The notes under the pieces were generated by a model, which was given only the letters and a program-made list of their open reading frames with translations, ran no database searches and was not told the origin of the DNA. Of a stretch of DNA of 64,000 nt, positions 1 to 12,900 are shown piece after piece. The stretch is taken from contig MU832007.1 of the NCBI GenBank assembly GCA_029204225.1, positions 1 through 64,000 of the forward strand, in the 5' to 3' direction. Both the position numbers and the translations under genes were made by a program. How positions within the stretch are numbered: position 1 is the stretch's first letter; each line of letters opens with the position of its first letter. This DNA comes from Diphasiastrum complanatum (lineage: Eukaryota > Streptophyta > Lycopodiopsida > Lycopodiales > Lycopodiaceae).

Positions 1-344
1 CCCATACAAAATCATAATACAATGACATCATAAAGATTCAAAACAATAAGAACTTCAAGACTGTCCAACGAGATTTTTCACCGTATTACTATCACGTGTG
101 AGACCTTTCTAGTAAAAATTCTGGAAATGTCATTTTGAAATACTAACCTTGAAATGACCATTAGAACTGATGAAAATTTTCAAGTGATCCAACAATTAGA
201 GTCTAAAAGCTTTAAAAACATGTACCCATGGTTCAAGTGTCATAAGACTGCTACACATAGTATCGTGATATTACAAAGGCTGTCTATGTGAATGTTTATC
301 ATGAACTGAACCATTGCATTTGGAATATTGGTGAGTTTACTTAC
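1..344. other. SDH-like gene, start of a downstream intron
   Basis: This stretch follows the GTAAGT donor at 344-339 on the minus strand. The expected next coding segment (the family's SVGY..AAF..AVLEG region) was not found in either strand, so it reads as intron. No transposon signature was recognised. Confidence 0.5.
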
Positions 345-652
345 ATAGAGAGCTTTTTGTGAGAATAAATTCCAACTGCTTTTTTACCATCTATGCATTC
401 CAAGTCCACCTATAATAGGAAAGGCACACATAATCATGCAAAGAAGCAAGTTGAGCAAGCACTACTTTCAAAGAAACATTATCCAGTTAAATTGATCCTA
501 AAGTTGCAAAATGTAGATTTACTCTATACATTCAAGTGTGTGCATCATCCTTATAAATTATGTACAAATACATGGCTCTTAAAGGAATGGGTTATGTTAC
601 CCTCATTGACACCTTTCACCAACGATACCATCGACGGCACGCACCCAAGGAT
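345..652 (-). CDS. SDH-like gene, two downstream exons (601-652 and 345-409), one with a 1-bp gap
   Basis: Exon 601-652 follows a CAG acceptor and reads (D)[13 protein letters not shown]. Family members continue VSMR before the next intron. Here AAAGGTGTC has two G where the family codons need three, so the exon is 52 nt instead of 53 and the literal frame runs into TGA. It is followed by a GTAACA donor. Exon 345-409 follows a TATAG acceptor, reads [19 protein letters not shown] and LS, and ends AT before GTAAGT. Both exons match the C-terminal third of the plant protein, in order. Either the locus has a frameshift or a G was lost in sequencing or assembly of the GGG run. Confidence 0.75.
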
Positions 653-3600
653 CTGATAGCTTTACAAGAGTTGCAACCTTATTTATATCTGCCAAAAAAT
701 CCTATAAACATCCAAAAAAAATGACTTACATGACATATCATGAGGTTGGGCCAATGAAGATGGGATGTAACCAAACGATAAGAATCAATCAGCATAAAAA
801 ACATCTGGTCATCATCTTATGAAAAAAACAAACATAAAGAGTCCAAGAAACATTTCAGTATAAGAAATTTGTACAATATGAAGAGGTAAGTCTAAAAACA
901 CTTCTCCTAGCTAAACTTGTTGTAGTACTAGTTTCTTTTCGAAAGCTCAAAAAATACAATAACATGAAGTCGGGAGTATTTGCAAGTCTAATGTTGAAGC
1001 CATGTAAAACATCTAAGCTACTTCATGTTGCATGGCATCGATTTTGTTATCAATCGAGAACTAAATGGATCTAAGAGCCCATACAATCCAATCATGACTT
1101 CAATGACAGATAATCATAGGAATTGGCCATCCAGCAATCATCTTTAGTTTCTCGTACTATCAATCTTCATCCCTTTGGATGTAATACGATGAGCCAAGTA
1201 AAGAAGTTCACATTTCATGAAATTTACATTTGAAGTCCTTCGCATAGAATTTCTCTTGCCTTGAGATATTCAAGAAGCCTTGGAGATGCTCCAAATGTTC
1301 CTTTAGTATTTCACTATAGATGAGAATATCATCTATAGATACTACCACAAACTTCTCCAGATACAAGAGTGTTGGTCAATCCAAATGGAAGTACAAGAAA
1401 CTAGTAATGAGCATAACGGGTTCTGAAACCAGTCTTTTGAACATCATCGACATGGATACGGATTTGATGGTATGTCGTACGGAGATCTATCCTAATGAGG
1501 TATTTTCCTCCACTCAATCTATCCACCAAGTCATCCATTCTTGGCAATGGATAGTAGTAAATTTCTTTGACCCATTGTAGTCCACACATTCAGAAACTAC
1601 TATCCTTCTTATCCTTAAGAAGAACAAGAGCCCCTCATGGTACTAGGTCTCAAATGTCTCATTTTTAAATGGTTATCAGTTTGTTCAATAATTTAATCTT
1701 CCTCTTTGGACAAACCTGTATGGTGGTGGAAAGATCAAGGAGACATTAACAAAAACAGCCATCAAATCAAGCTGATTTCCAATTGAGAGAATTTACACCT
1801 TGGTAGATCCACTACTGTGGTATTTGCAACTTTTTTTTCCCTTTTCAAACAATCCTCATAGAGGTGTCCTGGTTTTTTGCAATTGAAATTAGCTTTGTAC
1901 TTAGGATCCTGTCATCGTAGTTTGCTATGCTTTAAAAAAAATTTCTCCCCCTCCTTGTTGTTGGGTTTCATGGCAAAGGAATGCGTTGCTTCATCCAATT
2001 CATCAAAAAATTGTCTAATCCTTTTCTTGCTCTTCTTTCCCTTTAGAAGGATGATAGCTCAACTTTCCTTAAAGCCGCTATAGACTTATCATATGCACCA
2101 CTCCGATGGCATCATGAAGTGTTTGCAAAACATTCCGTGTCCATTCATTGTACAATCATTATGCTAATTAGCTGGCAATCCCGAATAAAATGCCATTGGG
2201 CCAACTTAGGTGAAACAAAGGCACTTTACTCAATAAATCAATAAAAACCTAAAAGTACAAGTCAAACCCTTTGATTACTAATCATACAGTCCATACAACT
2301 GTTGTACATGAGTGGATCATCAATTGACATAAAAAGTCTCTAAGAATAATGCCTAAAATTCTTCCCAAATTGCCAGTTTTGAGGATACATTCTGCCACCA
2401 TGATAATCCCTCTATTTGATAGACACATAGCCATAGTCGAGTAAAATCAAAGCAAAATTCATAAATCAACCAAATTCAACAAGTCTGATTTGTCTGGCCC
2501 ACCAAAGGCAAAAAACATTTGGCTCATTTCATCTTACCTAACACCTTAACATTGCACATGCTCAAACAATGGGCATGACAAAATATAATTTTGGAACTCA
2601 AGCTTCATCACACATTTAAAGGCCCACCCTAAATCATGCATAGCTGTGTTGTAGTGACAGGCTACAGCCATAGCTACCTCCTCTCCTCTACTTGCAAGCT
2701 GCTGCCTGTGGCTCGCACTGCCTATGCTACATGATCCTGCTCCTACAAAATCCCTCTCAAGTCACAACTCACTGGAAAGATTGGGAAAGGAGAGGCCGAT
2801 CCAAATTACCATGATTTGGAGTCCGCCAACAAAGATTTTTAGGGTTTTGTTTTTTGCACCCAAGTCTAAAAATTTTGCCAACTTCCATTGCTACCATGAA
2901 CTTGGATCTAGGGATTTTTTCATGTATACAATAGACCAGAAATCGTGCCCTTCACCAATGGATTTATAGCCATAGATTTCAGGTTGAACGTTTCATTCAC
3001 TACATTTCCCCAAAGCAAAACACAATCACATGTAGGGTTTCAAGCAAACTTTCATAGTCACTACCATGTAGAAGGCTATCCACTTCATGATGATCGACAC
3101 TCTTGGTTTGTATGGACAACTTGGGACATTGATACATTTCACTTGCCTATCCATATACATCATAGTAGTTATGATTGTGCTTTATTAAAACTTTCTTGGT
3201 TGATATGGTACATGCCCTTTGGTTCCTTTCTGCAACAATATTATCGATTCACCACATCCGTGTTCCCTTTTTCTATAGTTTCAAGTTGGGATCTGTTAGA
3301 ACTCCCGTCGTCGATTCGGTCATTGCTAAGGCACAAACAGGTGACGAACGCTACGTTACTGCCCACAAACCTAGAGGTACTGCCACCTCACCCCCGTGCA
3401 CTGGAGCCACAGACCACCATCAAGCAAGCTCAGATCTCCGATAAGCCATGGTGTCCCATACCACCATACCTTACCCTTGACCCTCGCCTACCTACATCCT
3501 GAGGCCTAGATAATCGTCCTGACCTGACCACCAGTGGAAGAGCTCTTCTTCTCCAAGAGAGAATGAATGACAAGCTCATGGAGATCCACCTCTATATACA

Positions 3601-6600
3601 TAGTCCAAGTGGGGTCATCTCCGACCATAGGAGTCACGCATGACCATCGACACGTGACTGTTGTCCACACTGACGTGAGTCCATAACAAAGAGTCACCGC
3701 GCGCCAAGAAGACATTGACACGTGGCACCCATTAGACCTATAGCTCCAGATCAACGTTCCGTCCCATAAATGAGATCGTCACTTCAAGTTTCCTGTTGCT
3801 AACATTCCCTCCCCCTTTAAGAGTATCCTCCTAAAGGGAGCAAACCAGGGAAGTTCAGTCTTAAATAGTCTTCTCTCTCCCACGTGTCCTCATCATCTGA
3901 CTTGCCTTTCCATTCCAACGTACAAGAAATTCAGAAATCAGATAGTTTCCCAATTGGTGACGAACGTCAACCACTTTTTCAGGTACGTTAGGAACAAAGG
4001 TAGACAGATCCTCTAACTCAACCAGTTCACCTTCCGGAATTAGGGAATCCTTCCTACTGAGTCGTTCTTTTAAACGACTTACATGGAAAACAGGATGAAC
4101 CCCAACCCCAATCGGAAGATCTAGCTGATAAGTGACCAGATTGATTTTCTTTACAACCTTATAAGGTCCGCCATATCATGGACATAGCTTATGGCATTTT
4201 CCTGTCCGAAGTACCTTTGAATCCTTAGGGATTTTAAGATACACCCAGGTTCCGACCTCAATTTCCCGAGGTGAACGCCCACGGTTAGCATAAAACTGAG
4301 CTCTCTCCTGAGCGGTTTTCATGCGTTCCTTGGCCACTAACAGCATTTCTTGCATATCTTGCAGGAAATCTACTACTACTTGCACCTTGAGACCTTTGAG
4401 TCGCTTGGGATCCTGCATCCCAAGGTCATCACTAGATCTAGAATTTCATGTCAGGACATTGTCAGAAATCCATAAATCATAATATGGATGGACAGACTAG
4501 GATTCAAACCCAGGACCTCCCTCATATCGGATGGGATGCTCTACCACTGAGCTGTCCGCCCTGTTTGATAGTTCTCTCTAGAGTGTGGATTGATATTCCA
4601 ACACCCCCCCTCAAGCCACACTTAGTTGGGGTCCTAGCTGTCACTTGCCCCACAACTTGGGCCACCTAACCATGGCTTTGACACCATGAATTGTTAGGTC
4701 TAACTTAGCTCTAATACCATGTTAGAAATCCATAAATCATAATATGGATGGACAGACTAGGATTCGAACCCAGGACCTCCTTCATATCGGATGGGATGCT
4801 CTACCACTGAGTTATCCGCTATGTTTGATAGTTCTCTCTAGAGTATGGATTGACATTCCAACAGACATCTAGCCAGATGCGACCGAAAAACCTATCGGTT
4901 TGACAAAGATCCCGAAGTGAAAGATACAAATCAGATTGGATCTCAGCAAAGCATAACTGATTAATCTCTCCAATCCGACTCAAGGCATCGACAACGCAGT
5001 TCGACGTACCTTTAGGATACTTAATGTCAAACACAAACTCCTGAATGAGTTCCGACCATCTAGCCTTACGGCCACGAAGGTCCTTGGCATCACAAATGTA
5101 CCTAAGGGATTGGTGATCGGTCATCACCGTAAATCTGGCACCATAAAGATAATGCCTCCAGATTTTTAATGCGTGAATGATTGCAAAAAGCTCTTTCTCA
5201 TAGGTAGAGCAGGATCCAACTTCTTGCTTTCAAAAGCAGCTAGTCTACCATCTTGATAAAGGACCGCTCCTGCAACAAAGTCGCTAGCATACGTGCCAAC
5301 CACAAAGGGTCGGTTAGGATCAACAATGTGTAAAAGTGGAGCCGTAGAAACACAGTGCTTGAGAGTCTCAAAACTCTCATTCATTTCATCAGTCCATGTT
5401 ATCAATGGAGAACGTTTGTTGAGGTCAATGCTATTAAGGCATAGTCCAAAATGAACCTGTGAAAAAATCTTGTGAAGCTCAAAAAGGATTCACATCACGA
5501 ATTGTTTGAGGTCTCGGCCATTCTCATACCTTACGGACTTTGTCATAATCGATTTCAAGACCTTTATTAGATATGACATGGCCCAGGTATTTGAGTTTAG
5601 TTTGCTCCTCAAGGGTCCGACTATAAATCAATATGTCGTCCAAATACACCCCACAAACTTTCCCAGATATGGACGAAGAATATCGTTCATCATTTGCTGG
5701 AAAGTGGCAGGTGCATTTGTGAGTCCAAAAGGTAACACTAAAAACTCATAATGGCCGTACCTAGATCAAAATCCAGTCTTAGGAACATCTTCGTTCCTAA
5801 TTCTTATCTGATGGTATCTTGATCTAAGATCAATCTTGGAGAAATACGTAGCTCCATTCAGACGATCCATAAGATCATCCATCCTAGGTAAGAGATATTT
5901 GTTCTTGATGGTTAAATCATTTAACTTTTTAAAGTCACCGCACAAACGTGTGCCGCCATCCGTTTTATTAACTAAAAGGATTGGTCCCCATCCTAAGAAG
6001 TTCTTGTAACTGCCTAGAAATTCCATCCTCTTCCTTGATGCTAACCCTGTAAGGAAAAAGAGATACAAGTTGGCTTCCAGGAAGCAACTCTATTTGATGG
6101 TCAACATTGAGGTAGGCCATCAGGAAGTTTATCAGGTAAAACATCACTATACTCTTGCCTAAGTTTTGTTAAATATTCTTCCTTCAGGTGAATTAACACT
6201 TAATGGATTATTTGAAGGCACATTCAAAGGCAAATGCGATAAATCAATATTTAGACTCTGGACTGCATGATCATCCAGATAAATTTCATCTTTTAAAAAG
6301 CAAAGATAAACTTTATTACCAAAGTCTTTCAAATATTCAACAACTTCTAAAGAAGAAACCATAGGATCAAAAGGCTTGTTTACATCGCCTTTCAGTTCAA
6401 CCAACGAGCCATTATGCAAAACAAAAATACTATGAGTCACATAGTCCTTTCTTAAAAACTCATTTTGAGAGATTATGTCTACGCTATCCAAATTCATAAT
6501 GTGAAAATCCAACCGTTCAACATGATCTTGAATCTTAAGCGGCAACTGAGGAACAAGCTGGTCCCAAGCTTGCCGATCTTCCCCTGACGCCATTTTCATC

Positions 6601-9600
6601 ACATGCAAGTGATTACTTGGCGCGGTGACCGCCTTGAGTTTCTGCACCAGTTTAGCATTTATAAAGTTATGTGTGAAACCATCATCAAAAAGAACAATCA
6701 CAGCTTGGCGTCCTACGATTCCATTCATACGAATGAGATCGCGGGGGTGTCGTAATCTGCGCGGTCCAACTTGATGCGCTTTTTCCCGCCCTGGGAACCG
6801 GTGTCCGTCTTGTCTTTACCCCGCTTCTTAAAAAATATCGTTTCCTTTTGTTCTGCTTTGGGCAAACTTTGCTCCTTGCGGGAGGCAAAATGGGCGTCAT
6901 CGAAGATTTTCGCAAAGCGAAGGACATCTTCAATAGTCTGCAGTTGGTTACGCCGCAGTTCCAGTTGAAATTCCTTCAGAAGCCCCAAGATGAATTGTAG
7001 TTTTAATAAGATAGGATCGATTCGCGAAGCGAATCGGGGCAAAACTAGTACCCATCTGCACAGTGGCGAAACGCCGCCAATGCTCAAAGTCATCCAATAC
7101 CGGAAGAAAAGCCGTTTTAAAGGCTTACTGAAAGACATCCCACGTGGAAGGGGCACCAGCCCTTTCCTTCAGATCCTGCCACCATGTGAACGCCTTACCG
7201 CGTAAAAACATGAGGGCAGAAGCGATCTTTGTACTATCAGGCAGGTCATGCATGGAAACATGGCTATTCCACTGATCGAGCCACGGCAATACAACATCTG
7301 GATGTCGGTCCTTCTTTTCACCCAAAAAAATTCCGGATTAAACATAGGATAAAGGAGAGCGGACCGCGAGTGCGTTGAAGAACTCCACTCTTGCTCGGCC
7401 GCAACATGCTTAGCTTGCATATCCAGGATTTGGTTTTGCAACAAATTCAAGGCTTGTACAAGTTGATTGGTATCTACATCATCAGAGGAGGTGGGATGGA
7501 CCTTCACCCGAGGGCATAGCAGGGTCCATGGCGCATTAAGGTAAAAGGTGAAGGAACAACAGCAAGAGCTTCGCTACAAAGTGGCTTAGGGAGCTTGAGA
7601 CTACAACTCAAGGAGACTAGGCAACAATTAAGCTCCTCAATGGTGAAGATGGAGCCTTTACCCCCCACCTCACACCATTTCCTTCCTTTGACCCAACGGG
7701 GTTGGCTCAGTTGGTTGGCTTGGCATCCAAAGTTTCTTTGGTCCCAGGTTCGAGCCTCCCCTTGGAAACCAAGAAGCATTTCCTTCCTTTGACTTTGCTG
7801 GGTGGCAGGCCTTATGGACGCCACCTAGCAAGCACATGGGCCCAAAAACAAGTGGCATCCCCTTATGGGGTCCACCTACCCTCAAAACACATGGCCACCA
7901 CCCTCCCTATGCCACCTCACCCAAGGGTCACTTGGGTCACGTCCGCACTCACCTTTTGGGTCACCACCTTGACCTCTTGGCCTTATGGGCCAAAGAAGCA
8001 CCTAGAAGTCCTTTAAGGCTTGTCCTTAGACTTAGGAGGAGGTGTAGGTACAATTGTATGTTCAAGAGGAGGAGGTGGAGGAAAAAAGACTTTTCCTCTC
8101 AAAAAGTGATGAAGATGGTTGGGTTGCAAAATTTTTTGTATGTGCAGGTGGAGCTTTACAAGGAGGATGAGAGAGGCCAAGAAAGAGGCTCAAGAAGAGG
8201 GGAAAAGGCACACAGGTCAGTACTTGCAACACGTACAACCTGCAAGTATAGGCTGTGTACTTTTCTTTTATTTCCTCCCCTTCTTTAAAATGTTAAAAGC
8301 AAAGGTATACTTTAAGATAGCTTTTTATGTTTACAAATAGATAAGCTTGCAAAACAAACTTAAAAAGTTAGCTTAGAAACTTTAAAAGTTAAGTTTGCTT
8401 TTGTTTAATAACTTTGTAATCAAAGTTAAATAAACTTTTTTAATGTACTCTCTAAAGTACAATAAGTTTTACAAAGTTTTACAGGGTTTCCAAGACTTTG
8501 TATTCACATTTGATTTACAAAGTTAATAAGACTTTGTAAACTTTATCTTAATAGTTCAAGATGTACTTTTGAAGTACAGGAGAGTTTTATAGCTTTAAGT
8601 TCAAAAGGCTTGAAGCCTCACTTCCAAAAGTACTTTGTTTTAAAAGGTACTAATATGTTGACAATTGAAGGAGGGATGTAGATGTTCCCTCCCCCTTCCA
8701 TCCTCCCCATCCCTCTGCATAGTGCGGCTGCCAAGCCACTGACTGTTGAGCGGCACAAAAACCAAGACAACCAGGGGAATCCCTGTACGGACAGGTCTCG
8801 AGGCAGACAGGTCCGCAGATCCACGCGTGCGGGCGACGGCGCCTGCCACAGAACAAAAATTCATTTATTTATTTATTTTTAATTTACGATTGTCCGTACG
8901 ACTGTACGAACAGTCAATAGGGCTTCTACAGAATCAAGAAAAAAATCGTAAAAAATTTTACTGTCTACAAAAAAAAACAGTCAAAATTTTTATAGAATTT
9001 TCTTTACGATTCTTATTCTCAAATCAAGGTCGAAAATATTATTAGTTTCTAAAAAATGTTAACAGCCGATAAACAACTAATAAAAAATCAGAAAACCGAC
9101 AACTTCCACCATAGCTAGCAAACGTGGCTCGTTTTCTATCCAAACAACCCCGGATTGAGACGAACCAAAAAGCAAAGTTGTTCATCTAATAGCCATAATA
9201 GATGAAGACTAATGAAATACTGGATCCAAGAATACCTTATTCTTGAGCATAGATCCAAGAAGAGAATGAAAATGGTCCTTGACCCCATCTATACATGTAA
9301 CCCCTGCCACAATTGGAACATTATGTGTATTGATGAGAACTTGTTTTGACTGGAATCTCTGCAACATCTAAATCGTGTAACCTCCTCTCTAGTATTGTGT
9401 GACCCATGACATTTGTCAATGTCCACATCCACATGAGCATGAGTTGTCCCATCTAGAATATCCTAAGAATCATCTAGTATTGGACCCTTTCCTCATGTTT
9501 TCTTTTAGCATCCATTGCTAGGATGTACAAGCCATCGCGCACCTAAAGAGGATAGCAGATGGCAGGTGCAACACAGGATTCTATTTCATTCAAGGGGTCC

Positions 9601-9906
9601 ATTACCAATGTGTCCATCGAGGGCAGGTAGGAACAATGATGGCAACTCCAATGAGGCAAGCAAAAGAGAAGTTTCTACTAAGGATACTATGAGAGCCAAT
9701 TGCAAGAAAATTTGTTGAGGGCTATGGGAGCCAGTTCACAATCCAGGTAGGAGTCAACTAAGAATGCAAGTAGGAGTGCACAATCCAGGTAGGAGTCAAC
9801 TAAGAATGCAAGTAGGAGTGACGATGGTAGCTCCAATGAAGGGCCTGCCAATAGGAGCTACTATCAAGCACAAGTAGGGTAGTGGCATAGAGGAGGGTGA
9901 GAGGGC

Positions 9907-9961
<55 letters not shown>

Positions 9962-12900
9962 GCTTTACTAATGTCTTTTCCATGCCAAAAGGCATATAAG
10001 ACCAAATGGAGCACATGTCAAGTATCATGGGAGCGTATATAAACGTCTCCAAGAAAAAACTATGCATAAAAGAGAAATAAGCAATATAACTGTAAACTAC
10101 AAACTGCCAACTGTCCATAAGGGGGGAGCAAAATAGCTGCCAGGACTAGAGTAATATCATGTAGTGTTGCTGCTGAAAAAAGATGTGATACGAGCTACAA
10201 CAGGAGGTAACATGGACCGTCACTGATGTCGTCTAGGAGGGTGAAAACTGTGTGCTCTCGTAACATGGTGTGAAGTGCGAACTGCTGCATGGGTATGAGT
10301 GATACACTGTCTCTGACATCGGTGAGGTGGTATGTCGTCGTCATCGTCATCAGACAGTGTCCGTCTCCTGGTGAAGAAAGACGTAATCTGAGCCTGAGAG
10401 CTAGGAAGTGGTTGGTGAGCTAACTAGTACATAACCTGGCACAACAAGACCATCTCCCGTAGCATAAGTGCGACACAGGGAGAGTCCTCATATCCAATCA
10501 GTGCTCTGAGTGTAGTAGGCATGTCACGGAATAAACAGTGATATCTCCATCTGATCTCATAATATATGGGGCATCTGAAGATGAAGTGCTCCTTGGACTC
10601 TATCTCATGTAGGGAACATAGTAGGCATAGTCTCTCCTCTCGTGGTGTACCCTGGAATTTGCTTGTCTCAATAGCCAACTGATGTGAGGAGATTCTGAAC
10701 TGTCCCAAAGTGAAATGGAGACCGTGTGATAGTTTAGAGGACAAATAGCGAGGTAAAACTGGAAGACCAGTGGCATCTTGCTCCAGAAAGTGAGTCCCCG
10801 GTAGTAGTCAGGCTTAACCCCCAGCTGGTGTCGCCAAGTACGATCGAGATATGCTCTGTATAAAAAACGTCTAAAGTACTGATGTGTACCCAAAGGGAGA
10901 TCATTGATAGTGATATCAAATGCTTCCATGAGGAAGTGTGATGCCTGAGAGAACCATGATAGCCGGTATCCCTAAGTCTGAAGGTGATGAGAGGACATGA
11001 GTGCAAGCCGTGTATATCGCTGCTCTGTATCAGGAAGTGCCTGAGCTCTCTGGATGTATGTGATAAGCTGGAAGGCTGCCTCAATTTGAATAGGGGGGGT
11101 GGCGAACTCCGCGAGGATGATCTCATGTGGAACCGAGGGCTTCGCTCGGATCATTCACGCTAACATGGTGGTCTATAAGCGTGAAATGCTGGACCAGTGT
11201 GAAGATGATAGTCCTATACACCATATCTCTGCTGCATACAAGGCCGAAGGGGTGACGATGGTGTCAAACAGTCTGCACTTACTCAGGGCATCCCGAATAG
11301 ACTTACGGAAGCAGAATCAACGAATTCATCATGAAATTATTTTTTTCTTTTTTAAAATGTTAACACAATTGAACTACATCTGCATTTACTCTATGATTCT
11401 ACACTAACATAGATGAGGACTCCCAAAAGAATGGTTACAACAGGGACATTGCACTAGATCACAACTTGGCAAATGGGTGATTTGTTCCAAGCTTGAACTT
11501 TCTTTTCTTTCCAAGGAAATGCGGTACAAAAATTGTGATAGCCTGATAATGAAATGTGATATGCAACTAGGTGATCAACTAAATTCTTCCAAGTTTCAAA
11601 AAACAATTTGGCAAGATCTGCACAGTTTAGCAGTTTCAATGGGCAAAAACAAGCACACAACACGCAGGCCATGCCCAAAACTTTTAAATAAGGGCACAGG
11701 CAACTAACTTTGGAAGCAAACCTAGCCACAGCAGCCATAGCCCAGTTCCAAAACTCTGGAGCTGTACCAAAACGAGCACTAACAGTTGGAACACCTAGCA
11801 CCTCAAAAGCAGAGGTGACTTCAGGTAAATTTCTGCACATGCCCACTTTCACTGTCATGTACTGAATTTGGTGCACCAATCCAAAAACAGTAGTTATTGC
11901 ACAAGTTAAATTGAATCATGCCAAGCCAGTACAAACCACCAAAAGACAACCTCTTAAGAAGATGCAGAATGTGCCTTATCTACAAAAGAGCAACCTTAGT
12001 ATACATGATCTTGAAATGTCAAATATTCTACTAAAGGAACATATGATTTTCTGAAAAGAGAATACAAAATTATTTTCATGATTTCCTATTGGTCCGTCAA
12101 TTAAACTCCAGTTCCTTCCATAAGTCCCAAGTTTTGAAAATCAGGCTCAAATCTTGCTCATGGAATGTCAATAGAGTCTAGACTCAAGTTTTGCTTGGTT
12201 TCCTCAACCTTGAGATAAGCTTAGAGATTACCCGTGTAAAGAAGGCTTTCTGAGTTCCGAAAATGTACAAACCCACAATGAAAAGTGTTTTTAATCTCCA
12301 ATGAGGGTTCTACTACATTTTAACGTTAGAGAGATGACAATTCTGAAATCCAGAAAATGTTAGATGCACCAACATTACAGGTAAAATTCTTCAAATGAAA
12401 GAGTTCATGATCACCAACTGTAATGTGGGCCAAGAACCTTAAATAATTTGATTAAATAGCAATTTGTTAAATCCTTGAATGTTTCATTTTTTCCAAAAGT
12501 AAACCAAAAATTAAAGAGACACTTTAGGTTTGAAAGCCAAGTGTTTGCACTCCCTGAGGATTTGTCCATAGGTATGATAAGAATTAGCATGCTGAATTTG
12601 AAAAAGCTTGCATTTTCAAAAACAGCACATCCTTTCCAAATGAGGGATCATTTAGATTCTAAAGGCATCACCATGTTGTTTATATTAGTTACTCCGGTTC
12701 CTTTCATATACAATCTATAAAGAGGATTCAACTCTCGCAGATAATCTTATGGACTTAGCTGTAAGTTCTGCCAATAGATCTGCTGGACTCAAAGAAAAGT
12801 GATGTTTATATGGTGACAGTCGAAGGATAACACCATTCAAGCACATACTAAACAGGCTCAGGGTGAGCTTGGAGACTCACAGTAAGTACACATTTCTCTT

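Larger units (their letters stand above)
4460..4863 (-). mobile_element. TRIM (miniature LTR retrotransposon) whose LTRs carry a tRNA-like module
   Basis: Two direct repeats of exactly 144 bp (4460-4603 and 4720-4863, about nine differences) flank 116 bp. Both begin TGT(C/T)AGAAATCC and end ATTCCAACA. The whole unit is bracketed by a perfect 5-bp target duplication GACAT (4455-4459 and 4864-4868). On the minus strand the 5' LTR is followed directly by TGGTATTAGAGC (4719-4708), a one-mismatch match to the usual plant Met-tRNA primer-binding site. The 3' LTR is preceded by the polypurine tract TTGAGGGGGGG (4614-4604). It has no coding capacity. These are the defining parts of a TRIM, seen directly. 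Inserted into chromovirus A. Confidence 0.92.
3805..7507 (-). mobile_element. Ty3/gypsy chromovirus A, internally deleted, with a TRIM inside
   Basis: Minus-strand order: gag (7507 to about 6725), aspartic protease (6728-6159), reverse transcriptase (about 6140-5440), RNase H (5405-4880), integrase C-terminus (4418-4170) and a chromodomain-like end (about 4020-3880, [19 protein letters not shown]). Compared with element B, most of the integrase, including the zinc finger and DDE core, is missing between FFGRIW and GLKVQ. The TRIM at 4460-4863 sits at that point. Several frame changes and stops show that it is dead. It lies in the 11-kb SDH intron, on the same strand as the gene. Confidence 0.85.

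Noticed and set aside
2945-3502. 185-codon open frame as a host gene
   Set aside because: It crosses the boundary of an LTR and shows no recognisable domain or splice context.
4489-4821. Two functional tRNA genes
   Set aside because: A and B boxes and the T arm are good, but the anticodon arm does not fold properly, one acceptor stem is broken, and both copies lie inside TRIM LTRs.
4460-4863. Cassandra-type TRIM
   Set aside because: The LTRs contain no 5S rRNA sequence; the module has tRNA-type A and B boxes.
7595-8290. Overlapping plus-strand open frames of 65-150 codons
   Set aside because: They overlap the leader of chromovirus A on the opposite strand, with no domain and conflicting frames.
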